This document shows, in pieces, positions 34,615 through 46,442 of a DNA stretch of 64,000 nucleotides. The DNA is taken from the NCBI RefSeq assembly GCF_023159225.1, contig NC_063166.1, positions 50,145,649 through 50,209,648 on the forward strand. The letters are read 5' to 3'. The notes below the pieces were generated by a model. The model made no database searches. It saw nothing but the letters and a program-made list of their open reading frames with translations, and was not told the DNA's origin. A program made the position numbers and the translations under genes. Numbering within the stretch: position 1 is the stretch's first letter; every line of letters starts with the position of its first letter. The DNA comes from Perognathus longimembris pacificus (Eukaryota > Chordata > Mammalia > Rodentia > Heteromyidae).

Positions 34615-35250
34615 AACACACATGACATGCACATACCATATGTACATATACTACACACCTGTGCAGATATGCACCACAAATAAACTAAACAGGCATGCAA
34701 CATACCACACCTATCACGCATATGTATCACCTATGTGCACACATTCTTCTACACATTTCATACATACTACATGTACACCCACTACACATATACTGTATAT
34801 GCATACATATCACACCTGTCATACATATACACCTATACACATACATACCAAACATAGTACATCTATATACACACCTACCACACACATGGCGTGCATACCA
34901 CATACTACATATTCATACACACCAAATAGACACTGTATATGCATACATAAACAGAAAACATGTGTCACATGCCCTTTACACATATATGCACTATGTATTC
35001 TACAACTACATACACATGTACCACATATATTATACATGCTATATTCATATGTATATACCACATACACACTACATATTCATGCACATGCATTTATAGTATC
35101 ACACACATTGCAGGCACACCACACACATACTATTTCTATATCCACATATGCCAAACATATATACATCACACATCACACATACTACACACATCCACCATTG
35201 GTGCACCGTATACAGATGTGTATACTGTACATACACAATTGTGCAACTCT
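34615..35250. repeat. Degenerate CACATA/TACACC-rich repeat domain
   Basis: About 635 bases built almost wholly of ACAC, ATAC, CATAT and ACCAC words with no fixed period. Long open frames result on both strands (up to 217 codons, nearly all Thr, His, Tyr, Ile, Cys). These are compositional, not coding. Confidence 0.9.
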
Positions 35251-35784
35251 CATTACTTTCCTAACATTATTTTAGCTCTGACATTTTTTTCAACACTCTT
35301 TCAATCAAGTCCAGAGAACTTCTTTCCAACTAGATTTCATCCTAATTATTTCCCATTCAAATCATGCAATCCCAACTTTCTGAAAACAGAAAGATTAAAT
35401 CAACCTCTCAAACTATCTCATAAATGGACCCAACAAACATATCCTTAAGTGAGTCAAAGCTTGTCTCCCTTCTATGACCCTGGCACCACCTTCTTAGAAA
35501 GGTGAGGGGGCCAGCGAGTGTGGGGATAGGATGTGCAGAGGATTTAAGGAAAGAGGTTCAATGAGGCTCTTCTCATCTCCCCAAATCTTACCAAAAGTTA
35601 ATGGCTTCTGGGTCAGTTAGTTCCTCTCTTTTAAGCCAAGGTTGTCTAGTTTCAAGGTCATCTGTTGACCTTCCCCCTAGGTAGGTCCTGAATCTAGTAG
35701 CCCTCATGAAGCACCACAACCTCGCCAGCATTGCTTCAGCCTACTAACAAAATGGCTGGGAATTTGCAGTTGGTTCATTTCTTT
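35251..35784. other. Unique sequence
   Basis: Nothing recognised. Confidence 0.4.
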
Positions 35785-35875
35785 TTTTTTCTGAATAATT
35801 ATTTATTTATTGTCAAAGTGATGTACAGAAGGGTTACAGTTTCATCTGTAAGGCAGTGGGTACATTTCTTAAAGT
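35785..35875 (-). mobile_element. L1 3' terminal fragment (minus)
   Basis: ATTGTCAAAGTGATGTACAG, then AAGGGTTACAGTTTCATCTG and GTACATTTCTTA: the terminal block of the L1 3' UTR in reverse, severely truncated. Confidence 0.8.
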
Positions 35876-36061
35876 GGAAGAATTTTCCTTGCCTTTACAA
35901 CACACACAACATTAGGCAGCTAGTGTTAGCGCCCTTTCTCCACAGTGATACACATATAAACTTGGCAGAGCTGGACTCCACATGAGTGAAGACGACGGAA
36001 CTCTCTCACATTAGCATGCAGTAATCAAACCTCCAGGTGGCTGACTCTTTGGCTTCCCCAG
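35876..36061. other. Unique sequence upstream of a candidate exon
   Basis: Ends in CTCTTTGGCTTCCCCAG, a good acceptor-like tract. Confidence 0.35.
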
Positions 36062-36110
36062 GGTTTCCCAGAGGCTGCAGTTAATGGCTCAGCCCTGAAG
36101 AAAGTCTTTG
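36062..36110 (+). other. Candidate 49-nt exon
   Basis: Preceded by a pyrimidine-rich CAG at 36,061 and followed by a near-consensus donor TTTG|GTGAGT at 36,111. Only one of three frames is open: GFPEAAVNGSALKKVF. No partner exon is identified. Chance co-occurrence is quite possible for so short a segment. Confidence 0.2.
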
Positions 36111-39100
36111 GTGAGTTGCAAACAAGTATCTATGGCACCTGCATCTCATGCTAGTACTAGATGGGGATTGTTCAGCCATAGGCGGTCCTCCCTAAGCCTG
36201 AAATGGACCCTGGTGTGTGAATCACACACATCCTTGTGCTTTCTGTGTCTTCTTCTGTTCTAATGCACAGTGGCTAAGGATGTGATAAGTGAGACTTAAA
36301 GGATTTGGGGGGCATGTCTGAATTGATATTTTATACAATGATATCCAATAAATCCATTAAAGGTATACAGACTTAAAATTAAAACACTACTTTCATTGCA
36401 AAAACTAATATTCTTTTACCACTTGAGCCAAATGTGTGAGATTGTAATACAAGTATAACAGTTCTGGAGATGTGTAATGCAACTATCCAGCACCAAGTGA
36501 ACATAGAGCCGGGCGCCAGTGGTTCACACCTGTCACCTTAGCTACGCAGGCCATTTAAAAAAAAGTCAAATAAAAATAACATTGAGGAAAAATCCTTAAG
36601 AATCATCATTAATAAGTTATCCAGTGAGGAACTTCCGAGGGTCTCTCTCTTATTATAGGAATCATGAATGGCCTCATGAAGCTTCTCCCCAGACCCTTTC
36701 TGCACATTGTTATCTAGGGAGCTTACTCCAAGTTGAAGAATGCCACTGTGAAGACCCCAAAAATGCTGGATTCAAGTATTCACCATTCTCAGCTTCCCCA
36801 AGCCAGGGTGGTAGATTAAGACCATGGGTGTATATTTCATTGAAGATTCGAGTCATATTGGTTTTGCTGTTTTATTAAGACTCCTGGAGAATAATATTTT
36901 TCCCTGACAAACAATGTCAAGTTATAATATAAACAAGAGTCTGCAGGCTAGGTTTGGGGTGGTAAGGAAGCCTGGAAGAAACTTTAAAGGCAAGGAAGAA
37001 ATCCTTGGAATTCCTGACTTCAGAGCACTTCCTAACATGAAATGATCACTTCAAGGAATTTCTCCCCTCTGATAAGATTTCACAACCAAAGCCTCTTGTC
37101 TTATACTAAACCAGTTGGCTATGAAGGGAAAATATGTTATTTGTACTCAGTGCATTTTTAAAAAAATAATAACCCTCAACCTTGAGAAATAGATTAGAAG
37201 GACAATTGCCTGGATGTCATACTTCAGTCGACCCTGCAACAGGAGCTAGGCTGTAACATCTTTTCAAGTGTCCTCCTGGGATCCATATGTGCAGGCTGCT
37301 AAAACTGTTAACGGACCCAATTAGGTTTTAATTTATCTTAGTTTCCTCAGGCCTGCCATTAAAAGTCACAGCACAGAGCCATCAAACCTTGCATTACCAG
37401 CTTCACAGTTCACAGTTTGGTCAGGTGTTTCACCCAGTGAGTTGAACTATACACAAGCTGCAGAAGCCAGGACCTTCACTGATGCTAAGCAATGTTTAAA
37501 TGGGTCAGGAGCTGCTTACCCTGGACATCTGTTGGATGCATAACCTAAGGGCATTTAAAAATCTCTTAACAAAACAAATGAAGATTTCCACATTCCCAGA
37601 GACAGAACCCATTTAGTCAGCATATACAGATCTTTCAAGAAATATAATATTTTGTCATGTCTTGCATGTCAGTAAAGTATCAAGCTAGAAGATTTATAGA
37701 GGCTAATTTATGTTTGAGTCTATTAGGGAAAATTCTGGGTAGATGGGCAATGGGTGGCATTTTCCCTCCTAATGCCTTGTATTCTTTTACTCTATTGCAT
37801 CAGCAGGCCTTGTGAGGTTGCTGATTGCTTAGCAAGGCACAAGGCTGATCCATTTATTACAAGAGGGAATCAACACCTTGACTGAGGTCACTTGCTTCTC
37901 TCCGGGTGCTTGTCCTGCAGGTGATGAAATCATGTATTTATCTACAACTTATTAGATTCATTTGATTGACTGGGGATCACTTTTTGCTTAATCAACTGTG
38001 GGGGTTGCAGGGTAGGAAGTTTCCTGGTCCAATGCTGTGGTGTTTCAAACAAGCAATTAAAATAATTATCTTAATAAGAAGCTGTTGGATTGTTTTCTAA
38101 CACATGTTGGAGAAGTGCTGAAGGCAGTGCTTAGAACTAAAAATACCCAAACACATGGAAAAGTCATTGTGCTCTGTGACTTCTTTATGAATTAGGAATG
38201 GTACAGTAAATGTGTGGGATCACTCAGGCCACCAGTGGGTCTTTTCCTGCCATCAGTGAACTCATGACCTCATTTCCTTGGAGGGAAGTTAAAGTGAAGT
38301 CAGAGGGCACAGGGGCAATTTGTGAGTATCCTTTTGCACTTGTGTGGTCTGAACAATCAACAGATTTCTCCAAAAGATAGACAGTGAGAGGAGGGTTGAA
38401 GAAGAAGCAGCTGGCTAATTCAACATACACTCAAAACATAAAACACAAAAAGACAAGGACCAGGGATGCCCTCTGCTTTGTAGGAGGAAATCTTTCTCTG
38501 AGATGCAACTGTGTCCCTGATGTGTATAATGTCTTCCTGCAGAGCCCCTCGACATCCTCATAATACATGTGCCACTAAGATAATGAATGGGCCCTTCTAC
38601 TGCTGGCTAGAGATCTGGAGGAGTCCTTATTAACTACTGTGTAGAAAGGAAGGGCTGAGAGGCACCTAGAGTTATTATTACTAACCATATACAGTTAGCT
38701 CTGACCACACAGAGAGGCCCGGACTTATGGGTTGGAAAGATTGGTCCTGATTTCCTTACCCCAAAGTAAAAGTGGCCAGTTAGAGGCCGTGAACTACAGG
38801 TAAAGGGGAAAGATGAAATGGAAGGTGGAAAATCATGATGAAGAGTGTTTACTCTGTGTAGGTTCAGTTTGCAGAGTCTGACTGGATTCTGCATAGCTGG
38901 CACCCTTATCCAAAATACCTTGATGTAAACATTATGATCAATGAGACATTACTCTCCCAATAGAGAAAATTAAGACAGATATATTGACCCATGAATATCT
39001 AAAGAGATGATTTTCAAGATATGGAACTAAAATGTAGAATGTAAAAATAGCAGAGGAGTGGTTAGTAGAATCACCTCTGAGCTCAGACTCTTTAGAGTCT

Positions 39101-39385
39101 CTAATTTCAGAATTATTGAACCCTTAAGAATTGAACAGGATCATTGTTTTGTAGCCTTTTTCAAATAGCAAGTTGCAAACCAGTAATAAGTTCCAGAGTC
39201 AAATTATAAGTCACAACCAACAGTTTTTGCATAATGTGGAAGAAACAAGTGATCCAACTCATCAAACAACAATGCCTATCATAAGAGTGAATATTATTTA
39301 TTGTACTTTTGCTTAAGTTAGGCATCTGTGTCCTAGATTTCAAGGGAAAAAAAAGTGTTTCTCCATGAGGGTCATAGACAAAAAT
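36111..39385. other. Longest repeat-poor stretch (about 3.3 kb)
   Basis: Only a 5' scrap of a B1-type SINE (36,508-36,551) is recognised. The rest is unique, of ordinary base composition, with frames of at most about 90 codons and no recognised protein. It is the best place in the window to look for conserved non-coding sequence. Confidence 0.45.
36508..36551 (+). mobile_element. B1-type SINE 5' end, truncated
   Basis: GAGCCGGGCGCCAGTGGTTC, then ACACCTGTCACCTTAGCTAC, then stops at a short A-run. Confidence 0.7.
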
Positions 39386-39388
39386 GAA

Positions 39389-39522
39389 AGAAAGGAAAGA
39401 GGAAAGGAAAGGAAAGGAAAGGAAAGGAAAGGAAAGGAAAGGAAAGGAAAGGAAAGGAAAAGAAAGGAAAGGAAGGAGAGGAGAGGAGAGAAGGGAGGAG
39501 AGGGGAGGGGAGGGGAGAGGGT
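39389..39522. repeat. (GGAAA)n / (GGAGA)n microsatellite
   Basis: About 15 GGAAA units followed by GGAGA and GGGGA variants. The Lys/Arg/Glu- and Phe/Ser/Leu-rich ORFs over it are artefacts. Confidence 0.95.
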
Positions 39523-39984
39523 TGGAAAACCACTGATTTGGTCTAAATTTTTCCAAACACTTGAGGAGAATGTAGAAAGCATTCATAATCTCTTTAAGAT
39601 ATTTATGAAATGTATCTTCTCCAGGCCTGACTCAAACATCTGAGGTGACACCCTGGAGCTTTCCTGGTAGAGTCATTCCCTATCCCAATAAATAGGCCAA
39701 GTATAGTCCAGCTTACCAAGGAATCTGGAAGCCAGTGAGACTGTGTGAGTTGCCCAGAGCTATTCAGCAAGGCAATGGGAGAGAACTGTGGCCCTGGCCT
39801 GCCTTACATCTCATGGGACAGGAAAATACTGACAACAGTCATTTATGTCTACACCTCAACAGCCTTAGCACCAATAAGAAACACGGGCAGGCAAGAGACT
39901 ATTTTATTGTAAAAATATTTTCTTTACTTTATTTGGATTTGTCAAGTATCATTCTTGTAAAATAGTGAACATAACTGTTAAGGT
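39523..39984. other. Unique sequence with a possible MIR trace
   Basis: TGTGTGAGTTGCCCAGAGCT near 39,742 resembles a MIR 3' core, diverged. Confidence 0.35.
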
Positions 39985-40300
39985 ACTGTCGGGAGCCTAG
40001 CTAGCAGCTAAGCTCATCCTGACCTTGCACGCCAGATTGGGAGGATCAAGGTTAGAAGCAAGACCAGGCCAAACCAAAAAAAGCTGGAGAAACCTCATGT
40101 CAACAAATAAGTCAAATACCATGGTGTACTTTTGTGACCTTCAACTATACAGTAGGCACAGGCAGATGGATTGCAGTCTGAGGCTAGTGGAGGTGGCCAT
40201 TGGCAAAAATCTACCTGAAAGATAAGTAAAACAAAAAGAGTTGGAGGTGTGGCTCAAGTGATTGTGTACAATACTCTGAGTTCAAACCCTGATACCATCA
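39985..40300 (+). mobile_element. Old composite tRNA/7SL SINE
   Basis: A B1-like stretch (GATTGGGAGGATCAAGGTTA) comes first. About 200 bases later an ID-like stretch follows (GAGGTGTGGCTCAAGTGATT, AGTTCAAACCCTGATACC). The middle part is not clearly SINE. Confidence 0.5.
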
Positions 40301-40321
40301 GTAAAAGTAAGGAGGAGGAAG

Positions 40322-41604
40322 TCCTTCCATTTCCTTTCGAATGGGGAGTGTCATTCCTTCTGATGGAGGCATAAAATTTCATTGTGTATATGTACCACAT
40401 TTTCCTGATGCACTCATCTACTGAGGGGCATCTAGGTTGGTTCCATGTTTTAGCGATGACAAATTGTGCTGCGATGAACATAGTTGTGCTGGTGGCTTTA
40501 GTGTGGTCTTGCTTGTAGTCTTTTGGGTAGATGCCCCAAAAGTGGGGCTGCTGGGTCATAGGGGAGCTCTATGTTTAGCCTTCTTAGGAACCTCCACACT
40601 GCTTTCCAGAGGGGTTGAGCAAGTTTGCATTCCCACCAACAATGTAGTAGAGTTCCCTTTTGGCCACATCCTCTCCAGCATCTGTTATTATTAGATTTCC
40701 TGATAGTAGACATTCTTCCTGGGGTGAGGTGGAATCTCAATGTTGTTTTGATTCACATTTCTTAAAAATCATACTAAGTGAAGTGACCCAGACCCAAAGA
40801 AACAAAAACCCTATGGTGTTCTTCATAGGGAATAGCTAGTACATGAATAAGCTAATCATGGTAGAAGACCAAAATACCCCAATGGCTACACCCATATGAT
40901 CACATAAGAAGATGCCAAGTGAAATGAACTCCACATTATGGAAACAAGAGGTATACCACTGGTGTAATTATTCTCAACATGCTATGTGAACTCGTACTAC
41001 TTTTTTTCTCTTTTTCCTTGTCTGTTTGTTTGACTGGGTAGTTTGTTTAGTTTTGTTTCTCATGTACTCCCTTCCTGTGGCTGTACCCTCGCTACCACTG
41101 TATCACATCTGAGTACCCTGGATACTGTATATATGGGTAATAGAACTGGGGAAGGGAGAGGGAATAACAAAATCAAGAGACAAAGAACAAAATGACAAAT
41201 CATTCAAAAAGTAACACAAGGGGCTGGGGATATAGCCTAGTGGCAAGAGTGCCTGCCTCGGATACACGAGGCCCTAGGTTCAATTCCCCAGCACCACATA
41301 TACAGAAAACGGCCAGAAGGGGCGCTGTGGCTCAAGTGGCAGAGTGCTAGCCTTGAGCGGGAAGAAGCCAGGGACAGTGCTCAGGCCCTGAGTCCAAGGC
41401 CCAGGACTGGCCAAAAAAAAAAAAAAAGTAACACAAAACCATTTGGTATAAACCAACTGCACAACTCTTGGAGGGAGAGGGGAGGGGGAGAGGGGGGAAT
41501 GAGGGAGGAGGTAACAAGTAGAACAAGAAATTTACTCACTGCCTTTCATATGAACCTGTGACCCCTCTGTATCATACTTTGAGAATAAAGAAAAGAAAAA
41601 AATA
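40322..41604 (+). mobile_element. L1 with 5' inversion (twin priming)
   Basis: 40,322 to about 40,762 is L1 ORF2 C-terminal sequence on the minus strand. About 40,763 to 41,604 is the adjoining L1 sequence on the plus strand (ATCATACTAAGTGAAGTGAC, 3' UTR, A-rich tail). The outer end of the inverted part (GGAAATGGAAGGACTT in reverse) abuts, in L1 coordinates, the start of the direct part. TSD AAGGAGGAGGAAG at 40,309-40,321 and 41,605-41,617. An ID-dimer SINE later entered the 3' UTR. Confidence 0.93.
41220..41422 (+). mobile_element. Young ID-dimer SINE in L1 3' UTR
   Basis: TSD AAAAAGTAACACAA at 41,206-41,219 and 41,423-41,436. Complete copy with B box variant GGTTCAATTCC and A tail. Confidence 0.95.
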
Positions 41605-41690
41605 AAGGAGGAGGAAGGAAAAAAGGAAGGAAGGAAAAGGGAGAAAGGAGGGAGGGCGGAAGGGAGAGAGGGAGGGAGGGGAAGAGAGAA
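41605..41690. repeat. GGAA/GGGA purine tract
   Basis: Polypurine run just after the L1 tail, overlapping its distal TSD. Confidence 0.9.
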
Positions 41691-41814
41691 CTAATACTAG
41701 AGGCTCAAATTCACTTAAGAGGACCAAGCAGCTCCTGGAGTGGTTATGACATTCAGAACCTACACAGAGGAGAGACACACTCTCAGGATAAAATGATGGA
41801 GCAAGTACTTATCA

Positions 41815-41965
41815 TTACTGTGGTTCATTTTCTCATCTGTAAGACAACTGTCTGGGCCTCATGAGGTGTTTTAGGAAATTCACTGAGGTTATGCTATAAA
41901 GCAAATAGAATAATAGTGGTAATTACATACATTATACATTGAAATAAAAGGTTCTAATGTTCAGT
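41815..41965 (-). mobile_element. MIR-type ancient SINE (minus)
   Basis: CATTTTCTCATCTGTAAGAC, then a diverged CTCATGAGGTGTT and ATAGAATAATAGTGGTAA: MIR order in reverse. Confidence 0.6.
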
Positions 41966-43335
41966 ATTAAAGTTGCTTACCAAGTATCTTCATTCTCTCT
42001 ACTATGAAGAGGGTTTCTTATGAAGTGGTTTCCTCACATGGAAAAAGTTAGATGTGGCCATTGACTTACTTTGATCAACAAAGGAGAATGGAAGTGATAG
42101 GTTTCAACTCCCAGGTGGAGAATGATTCATAGCCAGCTCTATTACAACCACCATTCACATAATAGCTGCTCGAACAACCTGGGTCAAGATCCCCAGCAGA
42201 CTCACAATGGCCACATAACACGAGAAAAGACCTATGACAAACCATGAGGTATTTCTGACTACAGCATTGTTTAGCTCACTCTATAGAGTATACAACTCTT
42301 ATTGCCTTTGCTTAAATAGACTGGCAATATTAACAAATTCTTCCCATTCTCTCTGAGGCAGAGATTGATTCTCAGGTGCAGAATAATGACAGCCAACTAC
42401 TCTCTCAAGCTGAAGTCATCTATACTCACCTGATAAGTGTCAGTCATGTTTGGTCTCAAATAGTCTATCCAGTAATAGTTATTAAGTTTGACACAATATC
42501 TTCCACACTGTGATTCAAATTAGGTGGGAAAAGGAAAAGTGCATTATAGTTACAAACACTCAACATTATCAGGAGACTCAATAAAGATGAACTGTTAAAA
42601 TGTCCTGAACTAAGCATGCTCAAGATAATTAGAGTTGGGACATATGAGCCAAAACTGGTATGTATTGTACAAACAATGAAATAACCCTCTGCACAGAACT
42701 CTGTGTACATCTTTTACTCCTTCCTCTGCTCTAGAAAAACGGTTAACTAGAAATTGCAGAAGTTATATTATTAGTATGATTTTTCAAAGCCAAGTGGACC
42801 TCTAAACCATTATCACACATTCACAATAAGCATTTGGCTGTGCATCAAAAGACTGAGAAATGAATGCTTGGGTGTATGCTTTAAGTTAAATCAAAATGTT
42901 AAAGGAATGTATAGACTGTTTTCATGACTCCCCCACAAATAATCAAATATTTGGATTAATCAACTAAATATTAGTCCTAAGTATGTGGAATAAGAGGCGA
43001 TCTTTCACTTTGGTACAGCATATTTCTTATTTTGGATGTTTTTGCATAATATTATACTTTTGAAATAAAGGAATTTGTTGATATAGGATAGAAAGAAAGT
43101 TCTGGTAAACATGATGGCTCCATGAAAACTTCATCTTGAGTTAACCCATTTCACCCATCTCAGCTCTTACTTTTTGGAAGTAATTTTACGAGGAGTTCAA
43201 TAAATTTAATTTTGTAATAGAGAGCTGGGGATGAGAGTTTTATGCATGTCATCTAAACTATTCAAATGGTAAATACAGTGGCTCAAGACCAGCACTGACA
43301 AAAGTAAGCATAGCCCAGTTTGAAAATAAACTAAA
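41966..43335. other. Unique AT-rich sequence
   Basis: About 1.4 kb with no recognised repeat, exon or RNA gene. Confidence 0.4.
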
Positions 43336-43562
43336 AAGCTGGGCTCCAGTGGCTCATGCTTGTAATCCTAGCAACTCAGGAAGCTGAGATTTGAGGATCT
43401 CCATTCAAAGCCAGCCTGGGAAGGAAAGTCCATGAGACTCTTACCTCCATTTAACCTCTAGAAATGGCTCTGTGGCTCAAGTGGTAGAGCACTAGCCTTG
43501 AGCTGAAGAGCTCAGGGTCAATAGTGCTCGGGCCTAGAGTTCAAGCCTCATGACAGACAAAA
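43336..43562 (+). mobile_element. B1+ID dimeric SINE
   Basis: AGCTGGGCTCCAGTGGCTCA start, AGATTTGAGGATCTCC, GAAATGGCTCTGTGGCTCAA, AGTTCAAGCCTCATGAC end. Its A/G tail expands into the following microsatellite. Confidence 0.88.
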
Positions 43563-43740
43563 AGAAAGAAAAAAGGGAGAGAGGGAGAAAAGGAAGGAAG
43601 GGAGGGAGGGAGGGAGGGAGGGAGGGAGGGAGGGAGGGAGGGAGGGAGGGAGGGAGGGAGAGAGGAAGGAAGGAAGGAAGGAAGGAAGGAAGGAAGGAAG
43701 GAAGGAAGGAAGGAAGGAAGGAAGGAAGGAAGGAAGGAAA
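43563..43740. repeat. (GGGA)n(GGAA)n microsatellite on a SINE tail
   Basis: AAAGAAAG tail, then about 15 GGGA units, then about 18 GGAA units. Repetitive ORFs on both strands are artefacts. Confidence 0.95.
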
Positions 43741-43840
43741 CTGAAAACACAAAAGCACTATGAATGTGATTCAAGTCAATTTTCCTAGCAAGCTCAAGGT
43801 CTTGAGTTCAATCCTCAGCACTGCAAACAAAAAGAGAGGT
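43741..43840 (+). mobile_element. ID-like fragment
   Basis: CCTAGCAAGCTCAAGGTCTT, then GAGTTCAATCCTCAGCACTG and an A-rich end. Confidence 0.5.
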
Positions 43841-44753
43841 TGGAGGAGATACATATATTTCTCATCATGGTTCCAAAGCCCCTCTTCTTGCCCAGAGTTA
43901 CAGCAGTCATCGGGGATCACACAGAATACCAGCAACTACTTTCAGCTGTTTTCCAGTGATGAAAAGTTTCAGACATATGGTCACAGAGATTAATATCTGT
44001 GCAGACCACTTTTGAAACAGCCCAGAAGGAGTTTGAGAACATGTGGCATTAGACAAATATAAATTCTGAACCTGGATGTTTCTTCCCCGTGTGTGCCTCT
44101 CCCTTCTACACCTGGCTCTCCAAATGACTCCCCGGAAAGCCCCTGGGATTGAGGACAAAGATGTAACTATTAGTACATTTAGATTCTCAGCCACTGGACA
44201 GAATCTTCAGGAGGGTTGGTTAAACTTAATGAATCACAGAAGCTGAGGGTTCCAGGGCAGAGCTGATCTTTAAAAGGTCTTTGAGTAAAGGTCCTGCCTG
44301 AGAAGTTTGGAAGCCTGTGTTCTTGAGTTTGTCTCAAGGAATGAGAATAATTATCTGGTGTCTCCTTTGGCGGTTTTGCTGTTTCTCAAACAGTAAATTG
44401 TCCCACTATATTGTGACATTAACCTGAAGATGATCTTTGAGATAAAGGAAGAAAGGAAGAAAAACTCAATGGCATAGAATATTGAAGGTTTTCATGGCTC
44501 TTTCTCTACAAATGACTTGCAAAAGTTTCACAGATTTATTCTTCCAAAAACACTGTTTTAAAATGGTTTCAATTGTGGTTAGAAAATATGTGCTTTGTGT
44601 TTTGTAGAAGCACAAGCCAGAAACAACTGATAAGTCAGAGGTGGCAGTGCCAGTTCAGATCTTGAAAATTTGATATTTATTACCTAGAGTGAAAAATTCT
44701 TTCTGTCCAAGGAAAGGACACATGGTTTTCAGGCAGCCCATAAAGATAAATAG

Positions 44754-44755
<2 letters not shown>
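43841..44755. other. Unique sequence
   Basis: No gene or repeat recognised. A 95-codon minus-strand frame (43,907-44,194) is unfamiliar. Confidence 0.4.

Positions 44756-44802
<47 letters not shown>
44756..44802. repeat. (CA)n microsatellite
   Basis: About 23 CA units. Confidence 0.97.
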
Positions 44803-44805
<3 letters not shown>

Positions 44806-45039
44806 AGCTTGAATTGAGATTGAAAGGGAAATTATTTTATAATAAAAATATCTAGTTGTTTAGATTTTTTAAAACTGTAACGTCTGATGTTGCTTTTGAA
44901 ACATTACAGTTGTACTAAAGAAAATAGAAAATTTAATAAAGCAAACTCCAAACGCCCTTAATATAAATATTAGATGGAATTGTGTTGCCAAAGAAAAGAG
45001 CATTAAAGAAAATATTCCTCTACTACACATGTGCGCGAG

Positions 45040-45075
<36 letters not shown>
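45040..45075. repeat. (CA)n microsatellite
   Basis: About 17 CA units. Confidence 0.95.
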
Positions 45076-45078
<3 letters not shown>

Positions 45079-45352
45079 CATTTTCCAACCTTTGTCAGGA
45101 TCACTTTACCCATTCTCTGCTATACAAAGTTACAGTGGGTTAAAGAAGAGAAGAGTAGCTCAAGATTCACTGTACTTATAACTGCTTTGTTGAATGGCAA
45201 CTCTTTTGAACAACAACTTAATAAAAATATAATTAAAATCTGAAAAGGAGAAGAAGAGTGCATTTGAATCCTTATAGTATTCATAGCAGAGAGTTGAGAA
45301 TTTTCTCCAGCTGGGCTATTCCTTTTTTAAAAAATGAGGTAGAATGAAATTC

Positions 45353-46169
45353 TTTTTTTTAACCCTTTTTATTGTTATTTTAAAGGTGATATATATAGGA
45401 GTTACAGTTATATAAGTGCGGTAATGAGTACATCTCTTTTTGGACAGTTTCACCCTTTCAGTTTTTCACTCCTGACCCCACCTCCAAGTTGTGTAGGTCA
45501 TTTTCAACAGTGTCTAGTGACTATCACTGTTGCATTTGTTCACCCTTTGTCCCACCTTTTCTATGCCCTCCTTACCCTCCTCAAAATAGATTACAAACAA
45601 GATAAAAGGTACAGAATACAAAAACAAACAACAAACAAAACAAAAACCTTTTGTTTCCATTTCTTGGGGTTCATTTTGATAAATATTATTTTATATGGTC
45701 ATATGCACATAATTATTGAGCCTTTGTGATCCTCTCCTAAGAATATCCTCATTTGGTGTCACTGTGTGAATGTCTAGAGACCTCTGTAATTTGTCATATC
45801 CTGGTGTATTCTTTGTCTTTTACCATTCAGTGTGTCTACTTGTAGGTTTCTAGGCACATTCTACTTACCACAAATGAGGCAAACAATGAAGCCTATGTTT
45901 CTTTGGGTCTGGCTTACTTTGCTTAATATAGTTGTTCCTAGTCTTTCCATTTCTTATGAGTGGTACAATATCATTCTTTCTGATAGAGGATTACAACTCC
46001 ATTGCATATATATACCAAATTGTCTTAATCCACTTGTCCACTGAGCAGCAGTTCCCTATGACCCAGAAATTCCACTCCTGGGCATTTATCCAATAGACCA
46101 CAAACAAGGCCACACTAAAGCTACCAGCACAACCATATTCATTGTACCATTGTTTATCATAGCCAAGAT
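45353..46169 (-). mobile_element. Older-lineage L1 with 5' inversion (twin priming)
   Basis: 45,353 to about 46,048 is L1 3' UTR and the very end of ORF2 on the minus strand. About 46,049 to 46,169 is the immediately upstream ORF2 piece on the plus strand (CCCTATGACCCAGAAATTCC to ATCATAGCCAAGAT). TSD ATGAAATTC at 45,344-45,352 and 46,170-46,178. The 3' UTR matches the fragments at 6676 and 8812. Confidence 0.88.
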
Positions 46170-46442
46170 ATGAAATTCATTTATATTTCTTGTAATTCTT
46201 CCCTCAAATGGTGAACTTTATCAGGACATATTTTTCTATCCACCTTACAATGTTACAAACACTTACATAGGAGGACTCAAAAAGTGAAGTGAAGTTACAC
46301 AAGAGTGTTGGATTTCCTTAGAAAAAGGAAACTATTCATTGGCTAAACGGCCACATTCACCCTTTTGCTAAATTACTATGTTGAGGTAGAGAAAACACTG
46401 TCTTGTCTTCAGACAACTAACCCTTTTATTTTTTTTTTTTAC

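Noticed and set aside
34622..35448. 217- and 162-codon Thr/His/Tyr/Cys-rich frames that might suggest a metal-binding or antifreeze-like protein
   Set aside because: The composition follows directly from CACATA-type DNA, frames are open on both strands, and there are no exon signals.
39161..39643. 141- and 92-codon frames rich in Phe/Ser/Leu or Lys/Arg/Glu
   Set aside because: Products of the GGAAA microsatellite.
46430..46442. T-run before the L1 at 46,443 as evidence of a second inverted element
   Set aside because: No SINE or L1 body lies on its other side. It is explained as pre-existing target sequence forming part of a TTTTTTAC TSD.
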